Source: Odiellus spinosus
Taxonomy: Eukaryota > Arthropoda > Arachnida > Opiliones > Phalangiidae
Length of the DNA stretch: 64,000 nt
NCBI GenBank assembly: GCA_963920705.1
Contig: OY987233.1
Span: 6,190,001-6,254,000, forward strand
Reading direction: 5' to 3'
Part shown: positions 36,420 through 46,126 of the stretch, one piece after another
How positions within the stretch are numbered: position 1 is the stretch's first letter
Layout: every line of letters begins with the position of its first letter
Translations under genes and position numbers: made by a program
The notes under the pieces: generated by a model
The model's input: only the letters and a program-made list of their open reading frames with translations
Told to the model about the DNA's origin: nothing
Database searches by the model: none

Positions 36420-37619
36420 TTAAGTCACGTTCGAGACGTTGGATATGAAAGATAGACACTCTTCCGTCATGTTAGTCGAATTAAATGTTCCTGATTTGAT
36501 CTCGGACGGTGCAAGAGTTATTATAAAAGTCAAATAAGAGACCGATGCCAATAAAATGGTCAACATCAAACTACGCTCGATGACGATACCCAAACAGGTG
36601 AAATGCAAGTCCCCTTTCAGTTTAACCCGCATAAAAGCATCTTTAGCGTCGACTAGGAAAGATCTACTATTGTTGTTGGCCGAGCGTCGATGAGACAGAG
36701 AAACTAAATACTCCGAAGTGTCGGCCATCAGAGAAAGAGTAAAAACTAAAACGGCGGTGCTGAACAATTTCTCCATCGTAAAAAACAAGGCTCCAACAAA
36801 ATAAGCGTTTTGAAAGTTTGAAGTGCCGAAAAAAGAGGTGAGATTGAAACAAAAATTTACGACCCACGCTAGGATCCAAATCGAAACGCTGAAAGTCAAT
36901 TTTTCATTCAAATCCAATATCATAATCAAAAATTCGGTATGTTGGGTCGATAGAACGTCTTGATGGTCCGAATTACTTTCCAATAAAGAGTATTTGCCCC
37001 ATTTCCTGATTCTCAAGCGCAGGTTTTCCACCGTGAAACATATCGTTGCTTTCAAAGCGCAAATGTAAAGGTTGATGAAAAGTTCTAGAGATGAATACAT
37101 TGCCATGATAAAAACAAGCAGAGTTTGATTCAAACTTGTCATATTTTCAGTTGGGATAATAGACACGGCGACATCATGCGAACTATGAGCAGTTGCAATC
37201 GCGACACATCTCGCGATTACAATACTAATCATAAATACTTGTAGATAGTTTAAAATTCGAGTCTTTTGTTCAGTTATCGAGAAAGTTCTTTCCAATTTGT
37301 TTAGAGATTCGAAACAAGCCGATGTGATTCCGTTTCTCAAGAAGGACGAGTTAATGATGTAGGTAGTGGAGAGAAGAGACGTCAGATCGACTAGATCCAA
37401 AAATATACTTCCAGTTCCCATATCCCGATATAACCACAATGCATTGCGTATGGCAGTGTCCACAAAATATAAATTAACTAGAATTACTTTAATCTTTCGT
37501 ATCATCCGGCGACTTTTACTCGTAATGTTTTCGTTTTCGCCAAAATTGGCACCGAAAAATTTTTGGTATTGATATTGCAATTTAAACAACCAGTTGTCCT
37601 TCACGTAAAACGGCGTCAT
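36420..37619 (-). CDS. Receptor 2: gustatory-receptor-like seven-helix protein, intact
   Basis: A 399-residue single exon starting MTPFYVKDNWLFKLQ; the usual VTENW is VKDNW here. Family landmarks follow in order: ILVNLYFVD at the first helix, GITSACFESL after the second, TRILNYLQVFM at the third, ALKATICFTVENLRLRIRKW at the end of the fourth, and DTSEYLVSLSHRRSANN before the last. The final helix reads SYLTFIITL (361-369). The 30-residue tail has four possible N-glycosylation sites (NST, NMT, NVS, NVT) and one Cys. With receptors 1 and 6 it shares TEF rather than TQF after the QHT motif and an aromatic-rich helix 4 end (CF), marking an older subgroup. No lesion was found. Role as a chemoreceptor is inferred. 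Confidence 0.85.
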   Translation of the reverse strand: MTPFYVKDNWLFKLQYQYQKFFGANFGENENITSKSRRMIRKIKVILVNLYFVDTAIRNALWLYRDMGTGSIFLDLVDLTSLLSTTYIINSSFLRNGITSACFESLNKLERTFSITEQKTRILNYLQVFMISIVIARCVAIATAHSSHDVAVSIIPTENMTSLNQTLLVFIMAMYSSLELFINLYICALKATICFTVENLRLRIRKWGKYSLLESNSDHQDVLSTQHTEFLIMILDLNEKLTFSVSIWILAWVVNFCFNLTSFFGTSNFQNAYFVGALFFTMEKLFSTAVLVFTLSLMADTSEYLVSLSHRRSANNNSRSFLVDAKDAFMRVKLKGDLHFTCLGIVIERSLMLTILLASVSYLTFIITLAPSEIKSGTFNSTNMTEECLSFISNVSNVT

Positions 37620-37760
37620 TTTTGTTTAATCTCCAAACTTGAAGGCTTTCCTCTCGTATAAGGATTGAAGATCAAGTGTAAGAATAGAATAACACACAAT
37701 ACGCACATAGTTTCCAAATAATTCCTAATACAGTGTTTTAAATATTTGATCGTGGTTTGA

Positions 37761-38137
37761 CATTAAGGGAATTAAGCATAGCGTTTGATTGAGAATAACA
37801 CGGGTTTCGTACCGTTTCTTTATTTATCGTTGAAACAAAACGCAAAGCTAAAACGCAACCACGCAAAAGCTGTGTAAATAATATAACATATATGATAAAG
37901 AGAATTACTTCAACTTACCAGCACTTATGATTGTATTTTGATTATCAATCAATAATATCGCTCGCTAAACTTGATTCTTAGATGCCATTGAGTACGTCAC
38001 TACATTACCTTTACTTTTTAATAACAGCGTAAAAATTCTTATTTACAACAAATAATTAGTTGATTAAATATTATTTGTATAAAATAATCTAATTTAATTT
38101 GTAGCTTTATTATTTATTAACCGATCTTTAAAGTTAA
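37761..38137. repeat. Intergenic repeat shared with 49422-49799
   Basis: CATTAAGGGAATTAAGCATA, ACGGGTTTCGTACCGTTTCT, AAACGCAACCACGCAAAA and CCGATCTTTAAAGTTAAA occur in the same order in both places with small indels. It is either a dispersed element or a trace of segmental duplication inside the cluster. A shorter internal repeat (TTTACAACAAATA, TTATTAACCGATCTT) extends to about 38250. Confidence 0.8.
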
Positions 38138-38561
38138 ATAAGAGCGTAAAAACACACCAATAAAATTGATATTTACAACAAATAGGATAAGATGATTAAA
38201 TCTTATTTGTTCAATAATAATCTAATTTATTAATCGATCTTATTTTGAAGTTACCAACACACATTGAAAATATTGAAATCCCGTGGTATAAACAAGTACA
38301 TTAAACAATTCTCGATCAAAATAGGGATTGATTTCAAATTTAAAAACCCTGGTATCAGATTTACAATGAGGATTAAATAAGTTAGTCCTCAAAAAAAAAA
38401 AAAAAAAAAAAAAAGTGCAATACTTGAAACTACGCCCGATAATTAATCTTCAAATAAACATACTGAGATATTGTATCTCGAAAGAAATGTTGTCGTTTTT
38501 TGACGAAAAGTTCCAAAATTTCTTAAATTGTAGAAACAACCCCTCCACAGCCACAGTTAAG
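38138..38561. other. 3' flank of receptor 3, with a long A run
   Basis: AT-rich sequence with about 24 A at 38391-38414. No gene. Confidence 0.45.
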
Positions 38562-39773
38562 TCAAGTTATAGAGTAATTAGCGAAGCACGATAAGCATTC
38601 TTCCGTGATGCTTGTGAAATTAAACGGTCCTGGTTTGCTCTCAGAAGGTGCCAAAGTAAGTACGAAAGTCAAATAGGAGACAGATGCCAAAAAAATGGTC
38701 AACATGAAACTACGCTCGATGACGACACCCAAACAGGTGAAATGCAAGTCAGCTTTCAGTTTAGTCCGTAAATAAGCATCTTTAGCTTGAACTCCGAATG
38801 ATATGCTGCCGTTGTTGGCCGAACGTCGATGAGACAGAGAGACTAAATATTCCGAAGTGTCGGCCATCAGAGAAAGAGTAAAAACCAAAATGGCGGTGCC
38901 GAAAAATTTCTCCATTACCATAAGCAACACTCCAAATAAATATGCGTTTTGAAAGGCTGAAGTCCCGAATAAAGCTGTGAGATTGAAGCAGAAATTTCCG
39001 ACCCATTCGGCGATCCAAAGCGAAAAGCATAAAGTCAATTTTGCATTTAGATCCGTTACGATTATCATAAATTGAGTGTGTTGAGTCGATAGATCTTGAT
39101 GTTCAGAACTCCCGTCTGACAACATGCAATTGCCCCAATTCCTAATTACCAGGCGCAGATTTTCCGCGGTCAAACATAGGGTGACTTTCAAGGCGTTGAC
39201 GTAAAGGCCGATGAATAAGTCTAGCACCGAATACATTCCAGTGACAAAAACGAGTAAATTTTGATTGAAATTGGTCGATTTTTCTGTCATAAAAATGCCA
39301 ATAGCAAGATTGTTCCTCAATTCGGAATTGAAAGAATTAGGAACGGCGAGAGCGACGCGACTCGCTGTAATTACAAGAGTCATAAATATTTGCAGATTAT
39401 TTAAAATTCGAGTTTTTTCATTCGGAATTGATAAAGTTCTTTCCATTTTGACGAGAGATTCGAAACAAGCCGAAGTGATTCCGTTTCGGAAGAAGGACGA
39501 ATTTACGATGTACCATGTGGAAACGAGCTGAATTAAATAGTAGAGATTACCGAAGATCATTCCATTTCCTTTATTAAGATATAAATCAAATAAAGTCTGT
39601 CTGACGAAGTCCATCAAACACAAATTGATTAAAATAATTTTCGTATTTCTTAGAATCACGCGACTATTACGGACCATTGGCTCATTTTCACCAAAATTGG
39701 CGCCGAAAAATCGTAGAAATTTGTATTGCAAATGGAACAGCCAGTTTTCCGTAACGCGAAAAGGCACCGACAT
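38562..39773 (-). CDS. Receptor 3: gustatory-receptor-like seven-helix protein, intact
   Basis: I place the start at MSVPFRVTENW (39773), giving 403 residues. An in-frame ATG 63 bases upstream exists, but the MSxP start is common to the whole cluster and upstream frames in receptors 7 and 8 are closed by stops. Conserved blocks are ILINLCLMDFVR, GITSACFESLVKMERT, TRILNNLQIFM, CLTAENLRLVIRNW, WIAEWVGNFCFN, DTSEYLVSLSHRRSANN and the last helix SYLTFVLTL (366-374). The tail is 29 residues with NFT and NYS sites and Cys in EEC and SCF. With receptors 4 and 5 it forms a close subgroup (FHLQYKFLRFF, CLMDFVR). A shared promoter block lies upstream. Function as chemoreceptor is inferred. Confidence 0.87.
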   Translation of the reverse strand: MSVPFRVTENWLFHLQYKFLRFFGANFGENEPMVRNSRVILRNTKIILINLCLMDFVRQTLFDLYLNKGNGMIFGNLYYLIQLVSTWYIVNSSFFRNGITSACFESLVKMERTLSIPNEKTRILNNLQIFMTLVITASRVALAVPNSFNSELRNNLAIGIFMTEKSTNFNQNLLVFVTGMYSVLDLFIGLYVNALKVTLCLTAENLRLVIRNWGNCMLSDGSSEHQDLSTQHTQFMIIVTDLNAKLTLCFSLWIAEWVGNFCFNLTALFGTSAFQNAYLFGVLLMVMEKFFGTAILVFTLSLMADTSEYLVSLSHRRSANNGSISFGVQAKDAYLRTKLKADLHFTCLGVVIERSFMLTIFLASVSYLTFVLTLAPSESKPGPFNFTSITEECLSCFANYSIT

Positions 39774-39905
39774 TCTGATTCTGTAGACTTTCCTCTCGTG
39801 AATCACTATACGTGTAAGAATATCGGACGCAAACACCGTGTGATGCCGTTCTCACGCAATTATGGCCTTATATTTTGGATAATTGTCGCTGGCTTAGCCA
39901 TAAGT
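39774..39905 (-). promoter_or_regulatory. Conserved promoter block of receptor 3
   Basis: A TATA-like AAAATATAAGG lies at 39866-39876, 93 bp before the start codon. It is preceded by AGCCAGCGACAATTATCC and followed by CCATAATTGCGTGAGA. The block recurs before receptors 4, 5 and 7-12 at nearly the same distance. Confidence 0.6.
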
Positions 39906-40396
39906 AAAGCAACAGAAAACATTTGATAGTGAAAAACACGATTTTGGCGGTGCTTTATTGATTAACTTAGAAGAATTTTAAGCCAATTGCGCTTGACGGT
40001 GAACTAATAATATGTTATATTCGTAAATATTATTCGAAACAACGGGTTACAATAAGATCTAAGTTGAAGAATTATAAACGCAAAGTGGGTGTACATGCTG
40101 CAGGATAGTTTCGAAATTATATACAATTGTTTTATATAATTGCAAGGATTTTGACAGTCAGGGAAACTAAAAAAACACATTATTTTAAGCGTTGTTTATT
40201 TCAAATTGCAACACATACGCGTGTGTTAATAAAAATATGTAGTACTGATTATACGTTCTAACAATAATGGATTTTTTTGAGAGTTCACTCGTACAATATC
40301 CGTGCTGTAAGGGGGTCTAGGCTAGTATGAAAACATCCGAAATGGTAAAAACTAAAGCTTGATATGTCAATAATTTTTATTAATTGGATTCCGCAA
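39906..40396. other. Distal 5' flank of receptor 3 and 3' flank of receptor 4
   Basis: It holds a distal conserved block (TTGACGGTGAACTAATAATA near 39988) and the ATTATACGTTCTAACAATAA block near 40249, both repeated between other receptors. On the minus strand AATAAA lies at 40376-40381, 16 bases after the stop of receptor 4, a candidate poly(A) signal. Confidence 0.55.
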
Positions 40397-41611
40397 TTAA
40401 ATTAAGCTTGAACAATTAGCGATACACGATAAGAACTCTTGCGTCATGCTTCTCGAATTAAACTGTCCTGGTTTACTTTCCGCGGGTGCCAGAGTGATAA
40501 CAAAAGTCAAATAAGAGACAGATGCCAAAAAAACGGTTAACATCCAACTACGCTCGATGACGATACCCAAACAGGTAAAATGTAAATCACCTTTCAGTTT
40601 ATTCCGTAAATAAGCCTCCTTAGCTTGAACTACTAGAGATCTACTTCTGTGGTTAGCCGAGCGTCGATGAGACAGTGAGACTAAATACTCCGAAGTGTCA
40701 GCCATCAGAGAAAGAGTAAAAACCAAAATGGCGGTGCTGAAAAATTTCTCTGCTGTCCTAAGCAAAGCTCCAACTAAAAACGCGTTTCGAACGGCTGAAG
40801 TCCCGAGTAATGTAGTGAGATTGAAGCAGAAATTCCCGACCCATTCGGCGATCCAAAGCGAAACGCATAAAGTCAATTTTTCATTTAGTTCCGATACGAT
40901 TGTCATAAATTGAGTGTGTTGAGTCGATAGATCTTGAAGTTCAGAACTCCCGTCCGACAACGTGCATTTGCCCCAATTCCTAATTACCAGGCGCAGATTT
41001 CCCGCGGTCAAACATATGATGGCTTTCAAAGCGTTGACGTAAAGGTTGACGAATAAGTCTAGCGCGGAATACATTCCTGTGACAAAAATAAGTATTTTTT
41101 TATTGAAAGTGGTCGCTTTTTCTGTCATAAAAATGATAATGGCAAGATCGTTCCTAATTTCGAAATTTGATGTAATAGGAACGGCGCCAGCGACGACACC
41201 CGCAGTGACCATTGCAATCATAAATATTTGCAAATAATTTAAAATTCGAGTCTTTTGATCTGGAAACGAGAAAGTTCTCTCCATCTTGACGAGAGATTTG
41301 AAACAAGCCGATGTGATTCCGTTTTTAAAGAAGGACGAGTTGACGATGTATAAAGTGTAGAAGTGCTGCATTAAGAAGTAGAGAATTGTAAAGATAATTC
41401 CATTTCTTCTATTAAGATATAAATTAAATAAAGTCCGTCTGACGAAGTCCATCAGACACAAATTGACTAAAATAATTTTCGTATTTCTTAGAATCACGCG
41501 ACTATTACGGACCATTGGCTCATTTTCTCCAAAATTGGCACCGAAAAATCGTAGAAATTTGTATTGCAAATGGAACAGCCAGTTTTCCGTAACGCAAAAA
41601 GGCGCCGACAT
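40397..41611 (-). CDS. Receptor 4: gustatory-receptor-like seven-helix protein, intact
   Basis: The start MSAPFCVTENW at 41611 gives 404 residues; a start 33 bases upstream is possible but unsupported. The family blocks are all present: NSSFFKNGITSACF, TRILNYLQIFM, ALKAIICLTAGNLRLVIRNW, STQHTQFMTIVSELN, WIAEWVGNFCFNLT, DTSEYLVSLSHRRSANH and SYLTFVITL (366-374). The tail departs from its neighbours: the EEC Cys is lost (TQEFLSC) and an NCS site follows. It is closest to receptors 3 and 5. A candidate AATAAA signal lies just past the stop. No lesion is seen. Confidence 0.87.
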   Translation of the reverse strand: MSAPFCVTENWLFHLQYKFLRFFGANFGENEPMVRNSRVILRNTKIILVNLCLMDFVRRTLFNLYLNRRNGIIFTILYFLMQHFYTLYIVNSSFFKNGITSACFKSLVKMERTFSFPDQKTRILNYLQIFMIAMVTAGVVAGAVPITSNFEIRNDLAIIIFMTEKATTFNKKILIFVTGMYSALDLFVNLYVNALKAIICLTAGNLRLVIRNWGKCTLSDGSSELQDLSTQHTQFMTIVSELNEKLTLCVSLWIAEWVGNFCFNLTTLLGTSAVRNAFLVGALLRTAEKFFSTAILVFTLSLMADTSEYLVSLSHRRSANHRSRSLVVQAKEAYLRNKLKGDLHFTCLGIVIERSWMLTVFLASVSYLTFVITLAPAESKPGQFNSRSMTQEFLSCIANCSSLI

Positions 41612-41740
41612 TCTGGTTCTGTAGACTTTCCTCTCATGAATCACTACGTGTTAGAATATCGGACGCAAACACCGTGTGATCCCGTTCTCACGCAATTATG
41701 GCCTTATGTTTTGGATAATTGTCGCTGGCTTAGCCATAAG
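41612..41740 (-). promoter_or_regulatory. Conserved promoter block of receptor 4
   Basis: The TATA-like element is AAAACATAAGG at 41702-41712 (91 bp before the ATG), with the central T changed to C compared with other copies. AGCCAGCGACAATTATCC is intact. Confidence 0.57.
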
Positions 41741-42046
41741 TAAAGCGACAGAAAACATTGATAGTGAAAAACATGATTTTGGCTGTGCTTTATTGATTAA
41801 CTTCGAATATTTTTAAGCCAATTGCGCTTGACGGTGAACTAATAATATGTTATATTCGTAAATAAACTAATATTCAAAACAACGGGTTACAATAAGATCT
41901 AAGTTAAAGAATAATAAATGAAAAGCGGGTGTACAAGCTGCAGGATTGTTTTATATAATTGCAAGGATTTTGACAGTTAGGGAAACTAAAAAAAAACCAC
42001 ATTATTTTGGCGTTGTTTCTTTCAAATTACATCATATAAGCATGAG
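41741..42046. other. Distal 5' flank of receptor 4
   Basis: It matches the flank of receptor 5 (44493-44768) closely, including TTGACGGTGAACTAATAATA and ACGGGTTACAATAAGATCTA, and ends at the TTAA where a transposon has inserted. Confidence 0.6.
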
Positions 42047-42529
42047 TTAAAGGGAGAATGAAAGGCCAAAACAACCTTTTTTAATCGATAAAGAATGCTA
42101 AAATAATGAAAAAAACAATAATACAACTCACCAAAAATATTTCGTTATTTTATAATCAATTTCGAAAGTTCCGATGCTAAGCCTTGGCTGCCTAGCTCGG
42201 TGAAATCGGCGAGCACGACCTGTATTTTTTTAAAATTCGCATAATATCCGGTAGCCAATCACGAGCGAGTACGCGTATTTTTAAAGTACACGTACTCGCT
42301 CTTGATTGGCTACCGGATATTATGCGAATTTTAAAAAAAATAGAGGTCGTGCTCGCCGATTTCACCGAGCTAGGCAGACAAGGCTTAGCATCTTCAAGTT
42401 TCGGAACTTTGGAAATTGATTACAAAATAACGAAATATTTTTGGTGAGTTATATTATTGTTTTTCTCATTATTTTAGCATTCTTTGTCGATTAAAATTAA
42501 GTTGTTTCGGCCTTTCATTCTCCCTTTAA
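42047..42529. mobile_element. Family C foldback element, complete (483 bp)
   Basis: TTAA at 42047-42050 and 42526-42529 flanks AGGGAGAATGAAAGGCC and its complement. The whole element is one long, near-perfect palindrome: AACGAAATATTTTTGGTGAG, GCCGATTTCACCGAGCTAGG and GATTGGCTACCGGATATTAT all appear in both arms, with a short spacer near 42283. The outer 10 bp equal those of family A (AGGGAGAATG), so both are probably moved by the same TTAA-specific transposase; the interiors are unrelated. Each arm holds an inverted CCAAT (TAGCCAATCA). Confidence 0.93.
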
Positions 42530-43137
42530 TAAAAATATGTAGGCTTGATTATACGTTCTAACAATAATGGATTTCTGTGGTAGTTTACTCGTACAATATC
42601 CGTGCTGCAAGGGGGGGGGGGGTCGAGGCTAGTTGGAAAAACACCCGAAATGGTGAAATAGACAATACAAAGCTATAATTGTCTCTCATTGAAATTTACA
42701 TTCGATTAACTCGAAGATAAAACCAAAATTTGAGTTTTAGGCCAATCTAAGTTGGACTTACTTAACCTTTACGTCATCGACTTATATAATAAATACTTTG
42801 TCAGTTCCGATATCAGTTAATTACAAACAGCAATGAATACTTCAAAATAATTAATTATATCAAAATGGAGAGATATTAGCGATGGGGCAGATTCTATTAA
42901 GAATTCAGGTGCACAATGTTTAGGAACTTCTTGCACTGCCAACGCTGTATTAGGTGAACTCAGGTGTACAAAGAATTCCAGAGTGTCAATCCTTTGGATA
43001 TTAGGTTTTTAACAAAATGCAATTCAGCTAAACCTTTCAATTATAACTCTGCCGTTTATGTTAAACATTCGTCAATAATTTGTTTCCTTGTAGTATTCAC
43101 TTTTATCAGCGTTATTTTTTAATGTTATTTTTCGCAA
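42530..43137. other. 3' flank of receptor 5, with a cluster-specific repeat
   Basis: The ATTATACGTTCTAACAATAA block is at 42549. A run of 12 G occurs near 42609. From 42861 to 43045 lies a module (CAAAATGGAGAGATATTAGC, GATGGGGCAGATTCTATTAA, CAGGTGCACAATGTTT) that recurs at 45881-46055 and 54349-54562, each time downstream of a receptor gene. No coding role is evident. Confidence 0.6.
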
Positions 43138-44361
43138 TTAATTTAAATTTGAACAATTAGCGATGCACGAGAAACACAACAAGCAGTCTTCCGTCATATT
43201 TGTCACATTAAACGTTCCTGGTTTGCTCTCCGCGGGTGCCAGAGTGATTACAAAAGTCAAATAGGAGACAGATGCCAAAAAAATGGTCAACATCAAACTA
43301 CGCTCGATGACGACACCCAAACAGGTGAAATGCAAGTCCGATTTCAGTTTAGCCCGCAAATAGACCTCTTTAGCTTGAACTAAGAATGATCTACTGTAAT
43401 TGTTGGCCGAGCGTCGATGAGACAATGAGACTAAATACTCCGAAGTGTCGGCCATCAAAGAAAGAGTAAAAACCAAAATGGCGGTGCCGAAAAATTTCTC
43501 TATTACCATAAGAACGGCTCCAACTAAATACGCGTTTTGAACGGCTGAAGTCCCGAATAAAGCTGTAATATTGAAGCAGAAATTTCCGACCCATTCGGCA
43601 ATCCAAAGCGAAACGCATAAAGTCAATTTTGCATTTAGATCCGATACGATTATCATAAACTGAGTGTGTTGAGTCGATAGATCTTGAGGTTCATAACTTC
43701 CGTCCAACAACATGTGTTTGCCCCATTTCCTAATTATCAGGTGCAGATTTCCCGCGGTCAAACAAATCGTGGTTTTCAAAGCGTTGACGTAAAGGTTGAC
43801 GAATAATTCTAGCATGGAATTCATTCCTATGACAAAAATGAGTAGATTTTGATTGAAACTGGTCGCTTTTTCCGTCATAAAAATGGTAATGGCAAGATAG
43901 TTCCTCATTTCGAAATTGAAAGTATTGGGAATGGCCCAAGCGACGGAAGTCGCAATAACCGCCACAAACATAATTATTTGTAGATAATTTAAAATTCAAG
44001 TCTTTTGATTCGGAATTGAGAAATTTCTTTCCATCTTGAGGAGAGATTCGAAACAAGCTGAAGTAATTCCTTTTTTCAAGAAGGACGAGTTCACGATGTA
44101 GATTGTGGAAACGAGTAGCATTAATACGTAAAGAAAGGTGAATACCATTCCATTTCCTCTCTCACGATGTAAAGAAAATAAATTCTGTCTGACTAAGTCC
44201 ATCAAACACAAATTGACTAAAATAATTTTCGTATTTCTTAGAATCACGCGACTATTACGGAACATTGGCTCATTTTCACCAAAATTGGCACCGAAAAATC
44301 GTAGAAATTTGTATTGCAAATGGAACAGCCAGTTTTCCGTAACGCAAAAAGGCGCCGACAT
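43138..44361 (-). pseudogene. Receptor 5: one in-frame stop in an otherwise full frame
   Basis: The frame from MSAPFCVTENW (44361) is continuous to the family stop except for one TGA at 43993-43995, codon 123. It lies where the relatives have CGA in the block KTRILNYLQ, so a single C-to-T change explains it. The rest is undamaged: WIAEWVGNFCFN, DTSEYLVSLSHRRSANN, SYLTFVITL and a tail with NVT and NMT sites. Without readthrough the product would stop after 122 residues, past the second helix. The frame beyond the stop has drifted no more than intact neighbours, so the change is recent, polymorphic, or tolerated by readthrough. It is nearest to receptors 3 and 4. Confidence 0.82.
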
Positions 44362-44492
44362 TCTGGTTCTGTAGACTTTCCTCTCGTGAATCACTACGTG
44401 TAAGAATATCGGACGCAAACACCGTGTGATCCCGTTCCCACGCAATTATGGCCTTATATTTTGGATAATTGTCGCTGACTTGGCCATAAGTA
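44362..44492 (-). promoter_or_regulatory. Conserved promoter block of receptor 5
   Basis: AAAATATAAGG lies at 44452-44462, 91 bp before the ATG, with AGTCAGCGACAATTATCC upstream. The block is intact although the gene carries a stop. Confidence 0.57.
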
Positions 44493-44708
44493 AAGCGACT
44501 GAAAACATTTGATAGTGAAAAACACGATTTTGGTGGTGCTTTATTGATTAACTTCGAATATTTTTAAGCCAATTGCGCTTGACGGTGAACTAATAATATG
44601 TTATATTCGTAAATAAACTAATATTCAATACAACAGGTTACAATAAGATCTAAGTTAAAGAATAACTTAGCGGGTGTACAAGCTGCAGGATTTTAACAAT
44701 TGGGGAAA

Positions 44709-44742
<34 letters not shown>

Positions 44743-44768
44743 ATTATTTTGGCGTTGTTAAGCGTGAG
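44493..44768. other. Distal 5' flank of receptor 5, with a 31-A run
   Basis: It follows the receptor 4 flank. The A run at 44711-44741 is an expansion of a 7-9 base run at the same place in the flanks of receptors 3 and 4. Confidence 0.6.
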
Positions 44769-44789
44769 TTAAAGGGAGAATGAAAGGCC
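44769..44789 (+). mobile_element. Orphan left end of a family C element
   Basis: TTAAAGGGAGAATGAAAGGC plus C is identical to the left end of the complete element at 42047 and sits at the equivalent place in the flank. All the rest of the element is absent; the next bases belong to a receptor promoter region. Confidence 0.85.
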
Positions 44790-44870
44790 GGACGCAAACA
44801 CCAAGCGCTCCCGCTCACACGCAATTACAGTCTTATATTTAGGATAATTGTCACTGGTTTGGCAATAAAT
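44790..44870 (-). promoter_or_regulatory. Orphan receptor promoter block without a gene
   Basis: GGACGCAAACACCAAG, the TATA-like TAAATATAAGA at 44831-44841 and AACCAGTGACAATTATCC match the 5' flanks of the other receptors. On the gene side it is fused to the family C end at 44789, so it has no receptor behind it. The likely cause is a deletion that removed a whole gene. Confidence 0.7.
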
Positions 44871-46126
44871 AAAGTATCAGAAAACACTGACAATGAAACA
44901 CACGGTTATGGCGTTTCTTTATTGATTAGCTTCGGATAATTTTAAAACAACTGCTCTTGATGGTGAACTATTAATATCTTATATTCATAAATAAATCAAT
45001 ATGAAAACCAGGGGTTACAATAAGAATTAAGTTCAAAACACCGCGACCGTTGCGTGTCAGAATAACAAACGAAAAGCGGGTACATATGATACAGGATAGT
45101 GTGGAAATTATATAAAGAATTGTTTTATATAATTGCATGGAACTTGACTGTTATGGAAATTTAAAAAAAAAAGAAACATTATTTTGGCGTTGTTTCTGTC
45201 AAATCACACCACATACGCGTGTGTTAATAAAATTATGTGCACTTGATTATACGTTCTAACAATAATGGATTTCTGTGGTAGTTCCCTCGTACAATATCCT
45301 GCACTGCAAAGGGGGTCAAAGTTAGTTGGAAAAACACCCGAAATGGTGAAACGGACCACTTGAAATTATTAATAAGCTAAACTTTATTACAATATGAAGC
45401 GATAATTGCCTCACATTGAAATCAGAAGCCGATGAAATCCTCATTTGAAGTCTACTAATGTTCCATATAGCGCTCCTCTCTGTATGGGTAAAATTCCCAA
45501 TTTTACGAGACCCCCTGTCTACGGAAAATTGGAAATTCTCTCTCTCCACAAACGACGACGTTTTTTTCACGAACTCCAAGGCTACTAGAGATACGCTCGA
45601 CGAACTCCCGCTCCGAAAATATCTACCGTTAGCAGGCGTACGAATCGCGCTTTTTGAAACTAACCCATACAGAGAGGGGTAAACAAGACCCGGGAGTAAT
45701 AGGCTACAAAGGAGGGATTCATCGGCTTTTGTTGAAATTTACATTCGATCAACTCGAAGAAACGAACCAAATTTACGTTTTAGGCCAATCTAAGTCGGAC
45801 TTAGTTAACCATTTAAGTACGTTGTCAGTACCGAAATCAGTTGATTACAAATTGCAATAAATTATTCAAAATATTTATATCAAAATGGAAAGATATTAGC
45901 GATGGGGCAGATTCTATTAAGAATTCAGGTGCACAATGTTTTGGATCTTCTTGCACTACCAAAGCTGAATTCGGTGAACTCAGGTGTACAAAGAATTCAA
46001 GAATGTCAAGCCTTTGGATATTAGGTTTTTAACTAAATGCAATTCAGCTTAATTTTTCTAAAACAACTCAGCCGTTTATGATAAACATTTTATCAAGCGT
46101 ATGTTTTTTACACATAGATTCCTCAA
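44871..46126. other. Distal flank of the lost gene and 3' flank of receptor 6
   Basis: Up to about 45310 it follows the distal flanks of receptors 4 and 5. The stretch 45370-45860 has no counterpart elsewhere; overlapping short plus frames there (45458-45860) have no recognisable content. The cluster-specific module recurs at 45881-46055. Confidence 0.5.

Noticed and set aside
39774..39836. Upstream in-frame extension (HERKVYRxRM) of receptors 3, 4, 5, 9 and 11 as true N-terminus
   Set aside because: Receptors 7 and 8 have stop codons in that interval in the same frame, and receptors 1, 2 and 13 do not share it. The similarity is explained by duplicated 5' leader.
45458..46032. Chain of short plus-strand open frames between the orphan promoter and receptor 6
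   Set aside because: They change frame, have no recognisable content, and partly overlap the duplicated intergenic module.
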